A stretch of 55,522 nucleotides of DNA from Eremococcus coleocola DSM 15696 (GTDB lineage: Bacteria > Bacillota > Bacilli > Lactobacillales > Aerococcaceae): contig NZ_KE386808.1 in NCBI RefSeq assembly GCF_000428865.1, positions 38,417-93,938 on the forward strand, given 5' to 3'. Shown piece by piece: positions 15,073 to 24,834 of the stretch (position 1 is its first letter; each line of letters begins with the position of its first letter). Below the pieces are notes generated by a model. That model ran no database searches, was not told the origin of the DNA, and saw only the letters and a program-made list of their open reading frames with translations. The position numbers and the translations under genes are program-made.

Positions 15073-15948
15073 ATGTCAGTTGAAATTATTGAAAAAAAAG
15101 TTGCATCGATACCCCTCTTAGAGTTTGTTGCCCAAGAGGGGATAGACCAAGCGCGACCCTTAGTGGTCTTCTATCATGGTTGGACTTCCTGCCGTGAAGA
15201 GTGTGCGGCTGCTGGTTTTGAGTTAGCCAAACAAGGCTACCGGGTGCTAATACCAGATTGTCTTCATCATGGCCTGCGCCGTCAAGAAGACCTTCCCTTT
15301 GATAACCAAGAATTTATTGAAACCATTTTGGCGAATGTCAAAGAATTTCCGTTATTAGTCGCAGCCTACCGTGACCAGAACTTAATTAAGGATGACTATG
15401 TGGCGGTTGCAGGGATTTCAATGGGAGGGATTACTTCTTGTATGCTCCTTAGCCAAAATTTTGGAATAAAATCGGCTGCAGTCTTAATGGGTTCACCCCA
15501 ACTCTTAAAATTAGCCCGTCATTTAATCCGGATGAATCAAGATGATAGTCAGTTGAATGCCGAAACCTTATTACACGACGAAAATAGACTCTTGAAAGCC
15601 TTGGGTCTTTACCAAGAATTTTTTGCCTTAGACTTGTCATTGCATAAAGACAATCTAAAAGATATGCCACTTTATTTCTGGCACGGCTGCAAGGATCATT
15701 TTGTTGAATATAATCTAACCGAGGAATTCATTAAAATGAATGTCAAAAAACCTTTTGCAAATTACTTATATTTTGACCCTCAAGTTGGCAAGGCCCATCA
15801 AGTAGACTATAAAGAAGTATATAAAGCAGCAATCTTTTTAGGTCAGGCTTACCTTTATAAAGATGATAAAAAAGAAATTTGGACCCACACGGTTGACTTA
15901 ATTCGCCAACGTTATCAATTTATAGATTTTCAAAGTGAGGAGGGGTGA
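15073..15948 (+). CDS. Alpha/beta-fold hydrolase (YitV-like, prolyl-oligopeptidase-type serine hydrolase)
   Basis: The 291-residue cytoplasmic hydrolase has an early oxyanion loop VVFYHGWTSCREE, a LIPDCLHHGLR strand, and the nucleophile elbow GISMGG with Ser at about residue 116. A C-terminal FWHGCKDHFVEYN supplies the acid, and a His follows in GKAHQVDY. This layout matches YitV/YtaP-type esterases of Bacilli, whose substrates are unknown. I chose ATG 15073, with AGGGAGAAG upstream; an in-frame GTG at 15052 lies within that ribosome-binding region. The stop at 15946-15948 overlaps the ribosome-binding site of the next gene, so the two are coupled. Confidence 0.87.
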   Translation: MSVEIIEKKVASIPLLEFVAQEGIDQARPLVVFYHGWTSCREECAAAGFELAKQGYRVLIPDCLHHGLRRQEDLPFDNQEFIETILANVKEFPLLVAAYRDQNLIKDDYVAVAGISMGGITSCMLLSQNFGIKSAAVLMGSPQLLKLARHLIRMNQDDSQLNAETLLHDENRLLKALGLYQEFFALDLSLHKDNLKDMPLYFWHGCKDHFVEYNLTEEFIKMNVKKPFANYLYFDPQVGKAHQVDYKEVYKAAIFLGQAYLYKDDKKEIWTHTVDLIRQRYQFIDFQSEEG

Positions 15949-15949
15949 G

Positions 15950-16351
15950 GTGTCTCGCGCTCAATTACTAACCCATACCATTAATTTAAACCATCTGAGC
16001 CCGGCGCCAGTCGGACATTGCCAATTATTGTTACTTATCGAAGTAGCCCAAAGTCATATTGCGACGGATATTCGAACTGGCTTTCCCCAACTGATGTTAG
16101 CAGACCGTCGCCGACTCCTAGAGTATGTAGAGGATATCTATTTAACTCGTACGTCGCAGATAAAGATAGATTTATCCAGTCTCTTAAGCTTTATAGAAGA
16201 AATAAAACAAGAGTTACCTAGCTTTGTTAATCAGCTAGAAGGAATTAAATTACAATCCTTATCCTTTGATTTCTTCTTAGACTTATATGATGACCAGGCC
16301 TCTCAATTAACTGATGGAGAAAAGTTTGACCAAAACCATAAAAATATTTGA
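15950..16351 (+). CDS. Small protein of unknown function upstream of clpB
   Basis: The protein is 133 residues with a GTG start at 15950, right after an AGGAGGGGTGA ribosome-binding site that overlaps the stop of the hydrolase gene. The sequence is mostly helical (HCQLLLLIEVAQSHIATDIR, LLEYVEDIYL, LLSFIEEIKQELPSFVNQLE) with no membrane segment or known motif. I do not recognise it. Tight coupling to the hydrolase suggests the two act together. The end of the gene overlaps the first CtsR box: TTTGACC begins at 16347, inside the last codons. Confidence 0.7.
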   Translation: MSRAQLLTHTINLNHLSPAPVGHCQLLLLIEVAQSHIATDIRTGFPQLMLADRRRLLEYVEDIYLTRTSQIKIDLSSLLSFIEEIKQELPSFVNQLEGIKLQSLSFDFFLDLYDDQASQLTDGEKFDQNHKNI

Positions 16352-16376
16352 CCTTTTTTGACTAAAGGTATATACT
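16347..16376 (+). promoter_or_regulatory. clpB promoter with CtsR operator 1
   Basis: The CtsR box TTTGACC-TTT-TTTGACT (16347-16363) is a perfect tandem heptad repeat in the CtsR consensus. Its first heptad supplies the -35 TTGACC (16348-16353). The -10 TATACT lies 17 bp downstream (16371-16376). A lone further half-site TTTGACC is at 16325-16331. CtsR binding here would block RNA polymerase until heat inactivates it. Confidence 0.88.
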
Positions 16377-16430
16377 AAGAATTGTTAAAAGTTATAAATA
16401 AGCTTTTAGCAATTTTTTTAGAAGAAAAAG

Positions 16431-16447
16431 TTTGACTTTATTTGACC
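16431..16447 (+). promoter_or_regulatory. CtsR operator 2 in the clpB leader
   Basis: TTTGACT-TTA-TTTGACC (16431-16447) is a second complete CtsR box. It lies about 50 bp downstream of the predicted start site and 30 bp before the start codon. Confidence 0.85.
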
Positions 16448-16476
16448 AATATCAAAGTTACGAGAAAGGTTGTGAC

Positions 16477-19086
16477 ATGATGATTGATAAAATGACTACG
16501 ACCATGCAACAAGCCATTGGCGAAGCCCAACAAATTGCGATGCGTCGTCATCACCAAGAAATTGATTTACCGCATTTATGGTTGGTTTTCTTACAAGCAG
16601 ACCATTTTGCGAAACACTTATATGATGAATTAAATATTGATACCGAAGCCTTTAAGCGTCTGGTTGAGAATGAAATTGATAAAATTGCGGAAGTTTCCGG
16701 ATCCAATGTGAATTATGGCCAAGCCATTAGTCCACGGATGAATCAATTAATCGCGGATGCGGGTCAATTAGCTGAGGACAATGGGGATAAGTTTATTGCC
16801 ACAGAAATGGTCCTCTTAGCTTTAATGAAACAAAAGCATAATCCGCTCACTGAGTTTTTGACCCAACAAGGCTTAAAGGAAGCTGACTTAAAGGCTAAGA
16901 TTGATGAAATTAGAGGAGGCGATCACGTGACTCAACAAAATGCTGAAGAAACTTATGAAGCTTTGTCACAATATGCCGTAAATCTTAATGAAGCGGTTAA
17001 AAATAATAAAATGGACCCAATCATTGGGCGCGAGGAAGAAATTCGTGATGTCATCCGGATTTTAACCCGCAAAACCAAAAATAACCCAGTCCTCATCGGG
17101 GAACCTGGGGTGGGTAAAACGGCCATTGTTGAAGGTCTAGCCCAACGGATTGTCCGTAAGGATGTCCCTGATAACTTAAAAGATAAAGAGATTTACTCCC
17201 TAGATATGGGGGCCTTGATTGCCGGGGCTAAATACCGGGGTGAATTTGAAGAACGTTTGAAAGCAGTTCTTAAAGAAGTTCAAAAATCAGAAGGCCAAAT
17301 CTTGCTCTTTATTGATGAAATCCATACCATTGTCGGGGCAGGTAAAACGGAAGGATCTATGGATGCGGGCAACTTATTAAAACCAATGCTTGCCCGGGGT
17401 GAACTCCACTGTATTGGGGCGACGACCTTGGATGAATATCGGCAAAACTTTGAAAAAGACAAAGCCTTGGAACGTCGTTTCCAAAAAGTTTTGGTTAAAG
17501 AACCCGATGTGGAAGCGACCATTACGATTTTGCGGGGCTTAAAAGAACGGTTTGAAATCCACCATGGGGTAAATATCCATGATGGGGCTCTAGTGGCAGC
17601 CGCAACTTTGTCTAATCGTTATATTACCGACCGGTTTTTACCTGATAAGGCTATTGACTTGGTTGATGAAGCTTGTGCCACTATCCGGATGGAATTAAAT
17701 TCTGTACCTTTAGAAATGGACCAAGTTAATCGACGCTTGATGACCTTAGAAATTGAAGAAGCAGCCCTCAAAAAAGAAGAGGATGATGCTTCAAAACGGC
17801 GTTTGGAAATTCTTCAAGAAGAATTAGCTGACTTAAGAGAACAAGCCAATCAATTGAAGATGCGTTGGGAAACTGAAAAGGAATCCATCAATGCTCTCCG
17901 CAATAAACGTCAAGAATTAGACCAAGCTCGCCATGATTTAGAAGAAGCTGAATCAAATTACGATTTAGAAAAAGCAGCTCAACTCCGTCATGGTATGATT
18001 CCGCAATTGGAAAAAGAACTTAAAGCCTTAAATGAAGCAGAACAAGAAAGTGACCATAAGTTAACCCAAGAATCTGTGACTGATGAAGAAATTGCTAAAG
18101 TGATCGGTCGTTTGACGGGTATTCCGGTTTCTAAATTAGTCGAAGGTGAACGGACTAAGTTATTGAACTTAGATAAGGTGTTAGCTCAACGCGTGATTGG
18201 CCAAGACCAAGCCATCGAACGGGTCACTGAAGCTGTCTTACGGTCACGGGCTGGTATCCAGGATCCTTCTAAACCAATTGGTTCCTTCTTATTCTTAGGT
18301 CCAACTGGGGTCGGTAAAACTGAATTGGCTAAAGCCTTAGCCCAACAACTCTTTGACTCTGAAGACCATATGATTCGGATTGATATGTCCGAATACATGG
18401 AAAAACACACCGTGTCTCGTTTAGTCGGAGCCCCTCCAGGATACATTGGTCACGAAGAGGGGGGGCAATTAACTGAAGCGGTCCGTCGTAATCCATATAC
18501 CATTGTTTTGTTAGATGAAATTGAAAAAGCCCATCCAGATGTCTTCAATATTCTCTTGCAAGTCTTGGATGATGGTCGTTTGACCGATTCAATGGGGCGG
18601 ACAGTTGATTTCAAGAATACCGTCGTGATTATGACGTCTAATGTTGGGTCTCATCTCCTCTTAGAAGGGGTGGATGACCAAGGTCATATCGAAGACCAAA
18701 CTACCCAACAAGTAAAACAAATCTTACGACAACAATTTAAGCCAGAATTCTTGAACCGGATTGACGACATTGTTATGTTCTCACCATTAACCCTGACTAA
18801 TATGTCTAAGATTGTCTTGAAAATGGTGGCTTTACTCCAAAGCCGTCTTCAAGCACAAGATATTCACTTAGATTTGACTGACCAAGCAGTTGAATGGTTG
18901 GCGGATTCTGGTTACGATCCTTTGTATGGTGCACGGCCACTCCAACGCTTTATCACCAAACAGTTGGAAACGCCTTTGGCCAAAGAAATTATTGCTGGTA
19001 AAGTGATGCCGAACTCAACCATTCAGGTTGACTATGTGGATGATCACTTGACCTTTGACACCCAAGTCTTAAATCCGACCCTTTAA
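16477..19086 (+). CDS. clpB: ClpB disaggregase (Hsp100 AAA+ chaperone)
   Basis: ClpB forms a hexamer that pulls polypeptides out of aggregates together with DnaK, DnaJ and GrpE, all encoded later in this window. The 869-residue protein has an N-terminal Clp_N repeat (about residues 1-145) and AAA+ module 1 with Walker A GEPGVGKT near 208. A long coiled-coil middle domain (about 390-530, [18 protein letters not shown]) follows. The coiled coil marks ClpB and not ClpC. AAA+ module 2 has GPTGVGKT near 608 and the small C-terminal domain. The start is ATG 16477 after GAGAAAGG; the in-frame TTG at 16432 lies within CtsR box 2. It is under CtsR control, as in other Lactobacillales, and has its own terminator. 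Confidence 0.97.
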   Translation: MMIDKMTTTMQQAIGEAQQIAMRRHHQEIDLPHLWLVFLQADHFAKHLYDELNIDTEAFKRLVENEIDKIAEVSGSNVNYGQAISPRMNQLIADAGQLAEDNGDKFIATEMVLLALMKQKHNPLTEFLTQQGLKEADLKAKIDEIRGGDHVTQQNAEETYEALSQYAVNLNEAVKNNKMDPIIGREEEIRDVIRILTRKTKNNPVLIGEPGVGKTAIVEGLAQRIVRKDVPDNLKDKEIYSLDMGALIAGAKYRGEFEERLKAVLKEVQKSEGQILLFIDEIHTIVGAGKTEGSMDAGNLLKPMLARGELHCIGATTLDEYRQNFEKDKALERRFQKVLVKEPDVEATITILRGLKERFEIHHGVNIHDGALVAAATLSNRYITDRFLPDKAIDLVDEACATIRMELNSVPLEMDQVNRRLMTLEIEEAALKKEEDDASKRRLEILQEELADLREQANQLKMRWETEKESINALRNKRQELDQARHDLEEAESNYDLEKAAQLRHGMIPQLEKELKALNEAEQESDHKLTQESVTDEEIAKVIGRLTGIPVSKLVEGERTKLLNLDKVLAQRVIGQDQAIERVTEAVLRSRAGIQDPSKPIGSFLFLGPTGVGKTELAKALAQQLFDSEDHMIRIDMSEYMEKHTVSRLVGAPPGYIGHEEGGQLTEAVRRNPYTIVLLDEIEKAHPDVFNILLQVLDDGRLTDSMGRTVDFKNTVVIMTSNVGSHLLLEGVDDQGHIEDQTTQQVKQILRQQFKPEFLNRIDDIVMFSPLTLTNMSKIVLKMVALLQSRLQAQDIHLDLTDQAVEWLADSGYDPLYGARPLQRFITKQLETPLAKEIIAGKVMPNSTIQVDYVDDHLTFDTQVLNPTL

Positions 19087-19102
19087 TCGGTCTAATTGAA
19101 TT

Positions 19103-19162
19103 AGCAGAGCTAAGCCTAGTTTTTTCTCTAAGAAAATCTAGAAGATGGGCTCTGCTTTTTTG
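19103..19162 (+). terminator. Terminator of clpB
   Basis: AGCAGAGC (19103-19110) pairs with GCTCTGCT (19149-19156), followed by six T. A further T-rich loop lies inside. Confidence 0.82.
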
Positions 19163-19221
19163 TTTAAAGGGAAAAATAAATGAAAAATTGATGTTCTTGC
19201 TGGAGCTTATGATAACTTTGA

Positions 19222-19230
19222 TGTTATAAT
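19222..19230 (+). promoter_or_regulatory. Extended -10 promoter of the AI-2E/nfeD/floA operon
   Basis: TG-T-TATAAT (19222-19230), consensus extended -10 with a weak -35 region; ATG is at 19252. Confidence 0.6.
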
Positions 19231-19251
19231 ATTTTTGAAGGGAGTTGCCTT

Positions 19252-20385
19252 ATGAAAAAAGATGATCGGCTCGACCGACTATTAATTAAATATATTATTT
19301 TTATTGCTTTTATTATCTTAATTTTACTTAACCATCAAGTCATTCTTGCTTTTTTCCGTACTGCTTTGAATGTCCTCAAACCCATTTTTATTGGTGGGGT
19401 CCTGGCCTTTATTTTTAATATTATTATGAAGCAAATTGAGAAAATTTATTTTACAAAATCGGATGCAAAATGGGTTAAAAAGACCCGGCGTCCGGTCTCC
19501 TTACTCTTGGCGATTATTACCGTGCTGCTTGTTTTGGTTTTTGTCCTAAATCTGGTGATTCCGCAATTAGTGTCGGTCGTCTTAGAAATTGTCAATGCGA
19601 TTCCTAAGTTGGTCGACCAAGTTCAACGTTTTATTGTCGACCATGAGGATTTCTTCCCACCCTTGGCTCAAGCCGCCGAAAACTTTGACATTCAAAATAT
19701 TACGGGTCGTTTGGTAGAATTCTTAAATAATCTCTCACAAAATCTCATTGGTAGGACTGTAGCGACGATTACTACGACTTTAAGTGGAATCGTGAATGGA
19801 ATCTTAGCTCTCATGTTAGCTATTTATATTCTCCTTTCTAAAGAGAAGTTGGCTGAACAATTTAACCGCTTAGGCCAAGCCTACCTACCAGCAATCTGGT
19901 GTCGTCGTCTCCATTATGTCTTAGACGTAGCCAACCGGTCTTTTACAGGTTTTATCGGAGGACAATTAATTGAAGCCCTCATTATTGGGTCGCTAGTATC
20001 AATTGGGATGATGATTTTCCGTTTTCCCTATCCAAGTATGATTGGAGCCTTAACGGGTGTGACAGCGGTGATTCCTGTTCTAGGTGCCTATATTTCTGGG
20101 GTAGTCGGTTTTCTCTTAATCTCAGTTCAGTCTCCTTTACAGGGCTTAGCCTTTCTGGTTTTCATTATAGTGTTACAACAAATCGAGGGTAATATTATTT
20201 ATCCAAAAGTAGTTGGCGGTAAACTAGGTCTACCAGCCTTATGGATATTAGCGGCTGTCACAGTTGGCGGTGGTTTATTTGGAATTATGGGAATGCTTTT
20301 CGCCGTACCAATTACTTCTACCTTGTATACCTTGATTAAAAATGATGTGGCTTATCGTGAAGCGCAAATGCAACCGATAAAATAA
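19252..20385 (+). CDS. AI-2E family transporter (YhhQ/PerM/TqsA-type membrane protein)
   Basis: The 377-residue polytopic protein has a basic N-terminus and two early helices. A long amphipathic region follows (about residues 95-165, QLVSVVLEIVNAIPKLVDQV). The conserved membrane core has FIGGQLIEALIIGSLVSIGM, then GALTGVTAVIPVLGAYISG and LPALWILAAVTVGGGLFGI. These glycine-rich blocks define the AI-2E transporter family. Members export the signal AI-2 or sodium/protons, or have no known substrate, so the name should be taken as a family label. GAAGGGAG lies upstream. It is the first gene of an operon with nfeD, floA and a small gene. Confidence 0.9.
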   Translation: MKKDDRLDRLLIKYIIFIAFIILILLNHQVILAFFRTALNVLKPIFIGGVLAFIFNIIMKQIEKIYFTKSDAKWVKKTRRPVSLLLAIITVLLVLVFVLNLVIPQLVSVVLEIVNAIPKLVDQVQRFIVDHEDFFPPLAQAAENFDIQNITGRLVEFLNNLSQNLIGRTVATITTTLSGIVNGILALMLAIYILLSKEKLAEQFNRLGQAYLPAIWCRRLHYVLDVANRSFTGFIGGQLIEALIIGSLVSIGMMIFRFPYPSMIGALTGVTAVIPVLGAYISGVVGFLLISVQSPLQGLAFLVFIIVLQQIEGNIIYPKVVGGKLGLPALWILAAVTVGGGLFGIMGMLFAVPITSTLYTLIKNDVAYREAQMQPIK

Positions 20386-20416
20386 ATTGTCTAAAAGTAC
20401 TTGAGAGGAGAGACCT

Positions 20417-21022
20417 ATGTTATTTTTTTTCTTTCTCGGAATATTACTTGTGGTAACCGCAATTTTTATTCGCCCCTCATGGCTTTTTGGTATTTTATCC
20501 CTAGTTAGTTTTGCCGTATTTTTTGAAGTTTGGCAGAATGGCTGGAGTGATTATTTATTTTTTGTCGCTGGGATTTTTGTCCTTGTCTTAGAATTATTCA
20601 CACCTACAGCCGGTCTCCTCGGCTTTGCAGGCTTAATTTTAGCTGGCTTTGGATTATACCAATCGATGTTGACCCTTGAATACTTTTTGACCCTAATGGT
20701 GCTTGCTTTAATCTTTGCTGGTTTTCTTACCTACGCTTACTTAAGGGGTGGTAAAGAACCAGTCATGGCGGGCAGCTTAGTTTTAAACCTGAGCTTGAAC
20801 CAAAAATCTGGTTATTCCAGTCACGATGATTTAAGTAATTTGATAGGAGCTCGTGGTCGGGTTCTTAATGATCTTCGTCCCGTCGGGCGGGTAGATTTCT
20901 CTGGGGATTTTCGTCAGGCCATTAGTCAAGAAGATTTAATTCGCGCAGGCGAGTGGGTTCGAGTGGTCAAAGTTTCTGGTGCGCAGATTTATGTAAGGAA
21001 GGAAGTAGAAGATGGATATTAA
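20417..21022 (+). CDS. NfeD-family membrane protein
   Basis: The 201-residue protein has four to five helices in its first 115 residues (including the [20 protein letters not shown] hairpin). A soluble C-terminal OB-fold follows (about 140-200), with [20 protein letters not shown] and [19 protein letters not shown]. This is the short form of NfeD, lacking the serine protease domain. The family is almost always encoded beside a flotillin/stomatin partner, as here. NfeD is thought to help assemble or stabilise flotillin membrane domains. Its last codons overlap the first codons of floA by 11 bases, so translation is coupled. Confidence 0.93.
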   Translation: MLFFFFLGILLVVTAIFIRPSWLFGILSLVSFAVFFEVWQNGWSDYLFFVAGIFVLVLELFTPTAGLLGFAGLILAGFGLYQSMLTLEYFLTLMVLALIFAGFLTYAYLRGGKEPVMAGSLVLNLSLNQKSGYSSHDDLSNLIGARGRVLNDLRPVGRVDFSGDFRQAISQEDLIRAGEWVRVVKVSGAQIYVRKEVEDGY

Positions 21023-22013
21023 TATTGGGTTAGCTGTCGTTTTAGTCCTGATTTTATTTTTATTGATTTTATTTTTCCACTTTGTGCCTGTAGGCTTGTG
21101 GATTACCGCCTTTTTCTCTGGTGTAAAGATAGGAATTGGTGATTTGATTGGGATGCGGATCCGGCGTGTTTCACCAGCCATCATTGTTCAACCCTTGATT
21201 AAAGCCACCAAGGCAGGCTTGAGTCTAAATACCAACCAGTTAGAAGCTCATTACCTAGCCGGTGGGAACATTAACCAAGTTGTCGATTCATTAATTGCGG
21301 CGCAACGTGCAAATATTGACCTAGAATTTGAACAAGCAGCAGCCATTGATTTGGCAGGACGGAATGTTTTTGAGGCCGTTCAAGTATCGGTAAACCCTAA
21401 GGTGATTGAAACCCCAATTATTGCTGGGGTGGCTCGTAATGGGATCGAAGTAAAGGCCAAGGCTAAAGTAACGGTTCGTGCTAACATCGAACGATTAGTC
21501 GGTGGGGCAGGTGAAGAAACAATTATTGCCCGAGTTGGTGAAGGTATTGTTACCACGGTTGGTTCGGCCGAAACTCATTCGGTTGTTTTAGAAAATCCCG
21601 ATTCAATTTCCCAAACTATCTTGCGTAAAGGGTTAGACTCTGGTACAGCCTTTGAAATCCTATCCATCGATATTGCGGATGTTGATGTCGGCCGGAATAT
21701 TGGGGCTAAATTACAAGCAGACCAAGCGGTGGCTGATAAGAATGTAGCTCAAGCTAAAGCAGAAGAACGTCGGGCTTTTGCAGTGGCTGAAGAACAAGAA
21801 ATGATTGCCGAAGTCCAACGGATGCGGGCTAGGGTCGTTGAAGCCGAATCTGAAGTGCCGCTTGCCTTAGCAGAGGCTTTCCGGGCAGGAAACTTAGGTG
21901 TGATGGATTATTATAACCTTAAGAATATTCAATCTGATACAAAGATGCGGGAAGCAATTGCTGAAAATGGAACGGATACTGATTCTGACAGTACCCAACA
22001 AATCCAAGAGTAG
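21012..22013 (+). CDS. floA: Flotillin-like protein FloA
   Basis: The 333-residue protein has an N-terminal membrane hairpin (about 5-40) and the conserved [28 protein letters not shown] domain follows (about 45-225), with [20 protein letters not shown] and [20 protein letters not shown]. Then comes an Ala/Glu-rich coiled coil ([20 protein letters not shown]) as in flotillins. B. subtilis YqfA/FloA organises fluid lipid microdomains that host signalling and secretion proteins. Length and domains match YqfA. It is encoded directly after its NfeD partner. Confidence 0.96.
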   Translation: MDINIGLAVVLVLILFLLILFFHFVPVGLWITAFFSGVKIGIGDLIGMRIRRVSPAIIVQPLIKATKAGLSLNTNQLEAHYLAGGNINQVVDSLIAAQRANIDLEFEQAAAIDLAGRNVFEAVQVSVNPKVIETPIIAGVARNGIEVKAKAKVTVRANIERLVGGAGEETIIARVGEGIVTTVGSAETHSVVLENPDSISQTILRKGLDSGTAFEILSIDIADVDVGRNIGAKLQADQAVADKNVAQAKAEERRAFAVAEEQEMIAEVQRMRARVVEAESEVPLALAEAFRAGNLGVMDYYNLKNIQSDTKMREAIAENGTDTDSDSTQQIQE

Positions 22014-22022
22014 GTGAGAGGA

Positions 22023-22517
22023 ATGCTTTTTGACAGATTTAAAGACTTGATCGATCAAGCAAATGTCCAGTTAGATGCTTTACAAGAGGAGTATAAACGT
22101 CAAGTGGCTGCGTCACGTTCACCCAAACATACGTTAAGACAAGAGTTAATTAATCTTAGTCAAAAAAAAGCCAAAACAAATCTAGTCCCTGCTTTAAATG
22201 ATATTAAGGCAAAACATCGGGATCCACTTTTTAAAGAGGTTGATCAGTTATTAGATTTGGATTTAGCGGAATCCAAGGATTTAATGGCTCAAGTGGATGA
22301 CCTCCTAGACCAAGACCTCAAGATAAAGGTGTCACAAAAGGTTCATAAGGCCAAGCGTGAGCTTAAGCAGTTGAAAAAAAAGCCTCAGCTGAGTGCAAAA
22401 GGTCCGGTTAAGCCGGTGACGGTTAAACGGAAAAAACAGGTTCCTAATATCCAACAGGCAGTCATTTGGTCTGAAATTTTAAATCCACCGCTTGCAAAGC
22501 GGTCTAAACGGTTTTAA
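22023..22517 (+). CDS. Small basic helical protein of unknown function, last gene of the floA operon
   Basis: The 164-residue hydrophilic protein is largely helical and highly charged. It has an acidic middle (DQLLDLDLAESKDLMAQVDD) and a Lys-rich second half (KRELKQLKKK). I do not recognise a family. I chose ATG 22023: AGGTGAGAGG directly precedes it, and the GTG at 22014 lies within that ribosome-binding sequence. It begins 10 bases after the floA stop, so it belongs to the same transcript and may act with the flotillin. That link is inference from position only. Confidence 0.7.
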   Translation: MLFDRFKDLIDQANVQLDALQEEYKRQVAASRSPKHTLRQELINLSQKKAKTNLVPALNDIKAKHRDPLFKEVDQLLDLDLAESKDLMAQVDDLLDQDLKIKVSQKVHKAKRELKQLKKKPQLSAKGPVKPVTVKRKKQVPNIQQAVIWSEILNPPLAKRSKRF

Positions 22518-22533
22518 GTGGATTAAATATAAA

Positions 22534-22598
22534 AAGCCAAATCAAACAGGAAAGGACTGAACGAAAAAAGTTCAGTCCTTTCCTGTTTGGCTTATTTT
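22534..22598. terminator. Bidirectional terminator between the floA operon and the DUF2974 gene
   Basis: A very long stem of about 25 pairs (22534-22562 with 22570-22593) with a short A-rich loop. It is flanked by A and T tracts, so it works both ways. The stop codon of the minus-strand gene lies within it. Confidence 0.92.
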
Positions 22599-23788
22599 TG
22601 CAGAAAATTAAATTGGGCAAAGAACACTTCTAAATTAGATTTTGAGAAGTCCCAAGCTAGATTACTTTTCCAGGTTTGGTAGGAAGCAAGATTCCATTGG
22701 TGACTACTTTGGTGCCAAGCTTTGAGGAGTTGCCCCGTGATACCTTCTAATTTGCGGCGGGTTTCTGGGTCAGATTTACCAAAAACGCCTCTTAATTTAT
22801 GGAGAAAATCACGGACAGACTTTTCTTTTTCCAGATCATTGAGGGTGGTATATTTCATTTGGTCGAGTAGTTGGAAGAGGTGTTCAACAAAAAAATCTAG
22901 ATCTTCATTCGGAACTTGATCAACCCAAATTTTTAAGGCTTGGTCCATTATCTGACTTAACCGTGAATTTTTTGGACAAGGGATAAAGGCTTGGTCTTGA
23001 ACCCGCCAAAGTTTACAATCGTGTTGGGAAAAACCTCGTTGATGACTTTTTATAATGGTGGGATGACAGTCATGAAAAAGCATATAACCAACTAAGGAGT
23101 CTTCTGGGACAATGCGTTTGATTTTTCGGCGTACCCGCTTATAAGCTTGGCTCTTTAAAATGATAGCTTGTAAACCGGGACTATCTAAACAATAAATGGA
23201 TTGGATACGGTCTTGATAATATTGTTTGGAGAAGACCGCTGCAAAGAGGGCAAGATTGCCACCTTTTGAGTGACCAACTAAGATATATTTTCCATGACTG
23301 TGGCTTTGGGCAAAATTTTCAAAATAATCCCGGGCCGCCAGTTGCGCTGGGACAGTTTCCTGGTAGGCCATTTTTAAATCTTCTTTCCAACCAATCAGGG
23401 TATCGTCAGTGCCACGGTAGGAAATGAGACTTAAATCTTCTTTTAATTGGAAGGTCATGGCACAAAACTGCATTTCTCTGTCTGGGTCAATGACTTCGGT
23501 GAAATTTTGACAAATTATGTTGGCAAAGCGAGGGCTATTAGCTAGTGTATAAAACAGCTTGAGCCGGTCCGGCGTGGTTAAGAAAGGATTATCTACAATA
23601 TGGACACTTTCGTTTAGATTGAAGGCATGGCAAAGATCGATTAGAGTCCAACGATCTTTTTGTTGGAAGTAGAGATTGAAGGGGAGATAGACTAATTCAT
23701 TGAGTGCAACGATATCCAGGTCATTCAAGGGTCTTTGCCAGAAGGTATCTGTACCCCAGTCTTTGAGATAATGATTAATGATGTCCAT
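22592..23788 (-). CDS. DUF2974 lipase-like alpha/beta hydrolase
   Basis: The 398-residue cytoplasmic protein has the class 3 lipase/DUF2974 core. SYRGTDDTLIGWKEDLKMAY contains the conserved RGTD and W-EDL elements. YILVGHSKGGNLALFAA is the nucleophile elbow, with Ser at about residue 174. YCLDSPGL follows with the likely acid, and a late region contains the catalytic His. DUF2974 proteins are common in Firmicutes; their substrates are unknown. I chose the ATG at 23786-23788, preceded by AAAGGAG on the minus strand; the longer frame to 23887 has no such site and overlaps the rpsB promoter. It is divergent from rpsB. Confidence 0.85.
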   Translation of the reverse strand: MDIINHYLKDWGTDTFWQRPLNDLDIVALNELVYLPFNLYFQQKDRWTLIDLCHAFNLNESVHIVDNPFLTTPDRLKLFYTLANSPRFANIICQNFTEVIDPDREMQFCAMTFQLKEDLSLISYRGTDDTLIGWKEDLKMAYQETVPAQLAARDYFENFAQSHSHGKYILVGHSKGGNLALFAAVFSKQYYQDRIQSIYCLDSPGLQAIILKSQAYKRVRRKIKRIVPEDSLVGYMLFHDCHPTIIKSHQRGFSQHDCKLWRVQDQAFIPCPKNSRLSQIMDQALKIWVDQVPNEDLDFFVEHLFQLLDQMKYTTLNDLEKEKSVRDFLHKLRGVFGKSDPETRRKLEGITGQLLKAWHQSSHQWNLASYQTWKSNLAWDFSKSNLEVFFAQFNFLQK

Positions 23789-23830
23789 AAGCAACTCCTT
23801 TAAGGTAATATAATAAATCGGGTGAAAGAC

Positions 23831-23859
23831 TTGATATCTGGTTAGGACTATTGTACAAT
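23831..23859 (+). promoter_or_regulatory. Promoter of rpsB
   Basis: TTGATA (23831-23836), 17 bp, TACAAT (23854-23859). The start site near 23866 gives a leader of about 110 bases. Confidence 0.6.
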
Positions 23860-23886
23860 AAAAAGCGGTCTTATGGCCAATACACA

Positions 23887-23947
23887 CGCTTATGGTTAAG
23901 TTCTAGGGTGCTTCTTACGGGAGTCTAGGTCTTTTATGCGATAAGCG
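23887..23947 (+). promoter_or_regulatory. Structured 5' leader of rpsB
   Basis: CGCTTAT (23887-23893) pairs with ATAAGCG (23941-23947), closing a 47-base internal region just upstream of a GGAGG-containing segment. Ribosomal protein leaders often bind their own product to control translation. Whether S2 binds here is inference; I know no matching motif. Confidence 0.35.
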
Positions 23948-23978
23948 GAGGAAAATAACCAAATGGAGGAATGAAAAA

Positions 23979-24749
23979 ATGGCAGTAATTTCTATGAAAC
24001 AATTGCTTGAAGCTGGTGTTCACTTTGGACATCAAACACGTCGTTGGAACCCTAAAATGAAAAAGTATATCTTTACTGAACGTAACGGTATCTATATCAT
24101 TGACTTACAAAAAACAGTGAAGTTAGTGGATCAAGCTTATAACTTTATGCGTGACAACTCAGCTGATGGTGGTGTGGTACTTTTTGTTGGGACTAAGAAA
24201 CAAGCTCAACAAGCTATCCAAGAAGCCGCTGAACGCTCAGGTCAATACTACATTAACCATCGTTGGTTAGGTGGTTTATTAACTAACTGGGAAACTATCC
24301 AACAATCAATTCGTCGTCTTAAATCAATCGAAAAGATGGAAGAAGATGGCACGTTTGATTTACTTCCTAAGAAAGAAGTGCTTCAATTACGTAAAGAATT
24401 AGCTCGTCTTGAACAAAACTTAGGTGGTATCAAAGATATGCCACGGATTCCAGATGTAATCTTTGTGGTTGACCCTCGTAAAGAACAAATTGCGGTTAAA
24501 GAAGCTCATACCTTAAATATCCCAGTGGTAGCTATGGTTGATACTAACTGTGATCCAGATGAAATCGATGCTGTTATCCCATCAAACGATGACGCAATCC
24601 GCGCAATCAAATTGATTGCTAACACTATGGCTGAAGCCGTAATCGAATCTAACCAAGGTCAAGCTGAAGAAAGTACTGAAGAAGAAGCTTCTGATAAAGA
24701 ATTCTTCGACAACTTATTCGAAAAAGAAGAAACAGCAGATGCTGAATAA
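23979..24749 (+). CDS. rpsB: 30S ribosomal protein S2
   Basis: The 256-residue S2 begins [20 protein letters not shown], which is the family signature. The central coiled coil ([20 protein letters not shown]) and [12 protein letters not shown] are present. The C-terminus carries an acidic tail ([14 protein letters not shown]) common in Firmicutes. S2 joins the small subunit late, bridging the head and body at the mRNA exit. A TGGAGGAATG ribosome-binding site precedes the ATG. A strong hairpin lies between rpsB and tsf, while tsf has its own promoter, so S2 and EF-Ts can be expressed at different levels. Confidence 0.99.
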   Translation: MAVISMKQLLEAGVHFGHQTRRWNPKMKKYIFTERNGIYIIDLQKTVKLVDQAYNFMRDNSADGGVVLFVGTKKQAQQAIQEAAERSGQYYINHRWLGGLLTNWETIQQSIRRLKSIEKMEEDGTFDLLPKKEVLQLRKELARLEQNLGGIKDMPRIPDVIFVVDPRKEQIAVKEAHTLNIPVVAMVDTNCDPDEIDAVIPSNDDAIRAIKLIANTMAEAVIESNQGQAEESTEEEASDKEFFDNLFEKEETADAE

Positions 24750-24762
24750 TTAATTAATCAAA

Positions 24763-24830
24763 CTATCTTAATACAGGGTTGATCACGGGTTCTGCCTACG
24801 CCTGTGTTAAGATAGCTTTTTTATTGTAAA
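24763..24830 (+). terminator. Terminator/attenuator between rpsB and tsf
   Basis: The segment TATCTTAATACAGG pairs with CCTGTGTTAAGATAG, with a GC-rich loop, followed by seven consecutive T-rich bases. Read-through would extend into tsf. Confidence 0.88.
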
Positions 24831-24834
24831 AGAA

